From the NCBI GenBank assembly GCA_003565815.1, contig PXAS01000166.1:1-5787 (forward strand): a DNA stretch of 5,787 nt. The letters run 5' to 3'. How positions within the stretch are numbered: the stretch's first letter is position 1; each line of letters begins with the position of its first letter. Below, piece after piece: positions 5,659-5,787 of the stretch. A program made the position numbers and the translations under genes. Origin of the DNA: PVC group bacterium. Its GTDB lineage: Bacteria > Verrucomicrobiota > Kiritimatiellia > SS1-B-03-39 > UBA6053. The notes under the pieces are model-generated. The model saw nothing but the letters and a program-made list of their open reading frames with translations. It was not told the origin of the DNA and ran no database searches.

Positions 5659-5787
5659 TTCTCTTTAGGGTCCACGCAAAAATAAATTCACAGATTTTGA
5701 GCGTCGAGGCGCGTGACCTGCAAGGCGCGAAAACAAAGGAATATTAGCAATATTTCGTGTTTTCGTAACGCCGCAGGACGCGATGCA
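5659..5787. other. Downstream intergenic end of the window
   Basis: No gene is visible between the stop of the zinc-ribbon gene and the window edge. Bases 5659-5709 contain an A/T-rich stretch near 5678-5698 and no hairpin followed by a T-run on the + strand. The rest is occupied by the palindromic element described separately, which may be the boundary of the transcription unit. Confidence 0.5.
5710..5782. repeat. Long imperfect palindrome, probable intergenic repeat element
   Basis: The centre is AATATT (5740-5745), loop AGC (5746-5748), AATATT (5749-5754). Moving outward, CGAAAAC (5728-5734) pairs with GTTTTCG (5759-5765), GGCG (5724-5727) with CGCC (5769-5772), CCTGC (5717-5721) with GCAGG (5773-5777), and CGCGT (5710-5714) with ACGCG (5778-5782). 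Small bulges separate these blocks. Each arm is about 35 bases, far longer than expected by chance. The shape matches dispersed REP- or MITE-like intergenic repeats. It could also act as an mRNA 3' stabiliser or attenuating stem. The window ends five bases later, so the outer limits are unknown. Confidence 0.65.

Overview
The window reads as a chromosomal segment of a moderately GC-rich bacterium, most plausibly from the PVC group (Verrucomicrobiota-like). This taxonomic guess rests on the last gene, a small protein with an N-terminal C-x2-C/C-x2-C ribbon of the kind common in Planctomycetota and Verrucomicrobiota, and on the absence of clear Shine-Dalgarno sites before the genes. It is an inference, not a proof. 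All four genes lie on the + strand and look like one transcription unit.

Layout: bases 1-661 hold no gene I can support, but are full of short repeats and potential hairpins: a nested stem (43-93), an 18-bp perfect inverted repeat bounding a 136-bp segment (131-266), a pair of C-tract direct repeats (295-315 and 363-385) and a GC-rich stretch with small hairpins (434-480). Then come sucA (662-3532, E1 of the 2-oxoglutarate dehydrogenase complex), a 41-nt pyrimidine-rich gap, sucB (3574-4914, E2 dihydrolipoyl succinyltransferase), a slyX-like gene (4922-5161) and a zinc-ribbon/coiled-coil/C-terminal membrane-anchor protein (ATG at 5173, end 5658). The window ends in a long imperfect palindrome (5710-5782) that looks like an intergenic repeat cut by the window edge.

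Function: SucA and SucB are two of the three enzymes that convert 2-oxoglutarate, CoA and NAD+ to succinyl-CoA, CO2 and NADH in the TCA cycle. E3 (Lpd) and succinyl-CoA synthetase (SucCD) are not in view. The two small downstream genes are closely spaced with sucB, so they are probably co-transcribed, but nothing in their sequence ties them to the dehydrogenase chemistry. No mobile-element gene, tRNA, rRNA, CRISPR array or defence system is visible. The window is mainly ordinary metabolism. The less ordinary parts are the repeat-rich flanks, the highly charged linker in SucB and the uncharacterised membrane-anchored zinc-ribbon protein.
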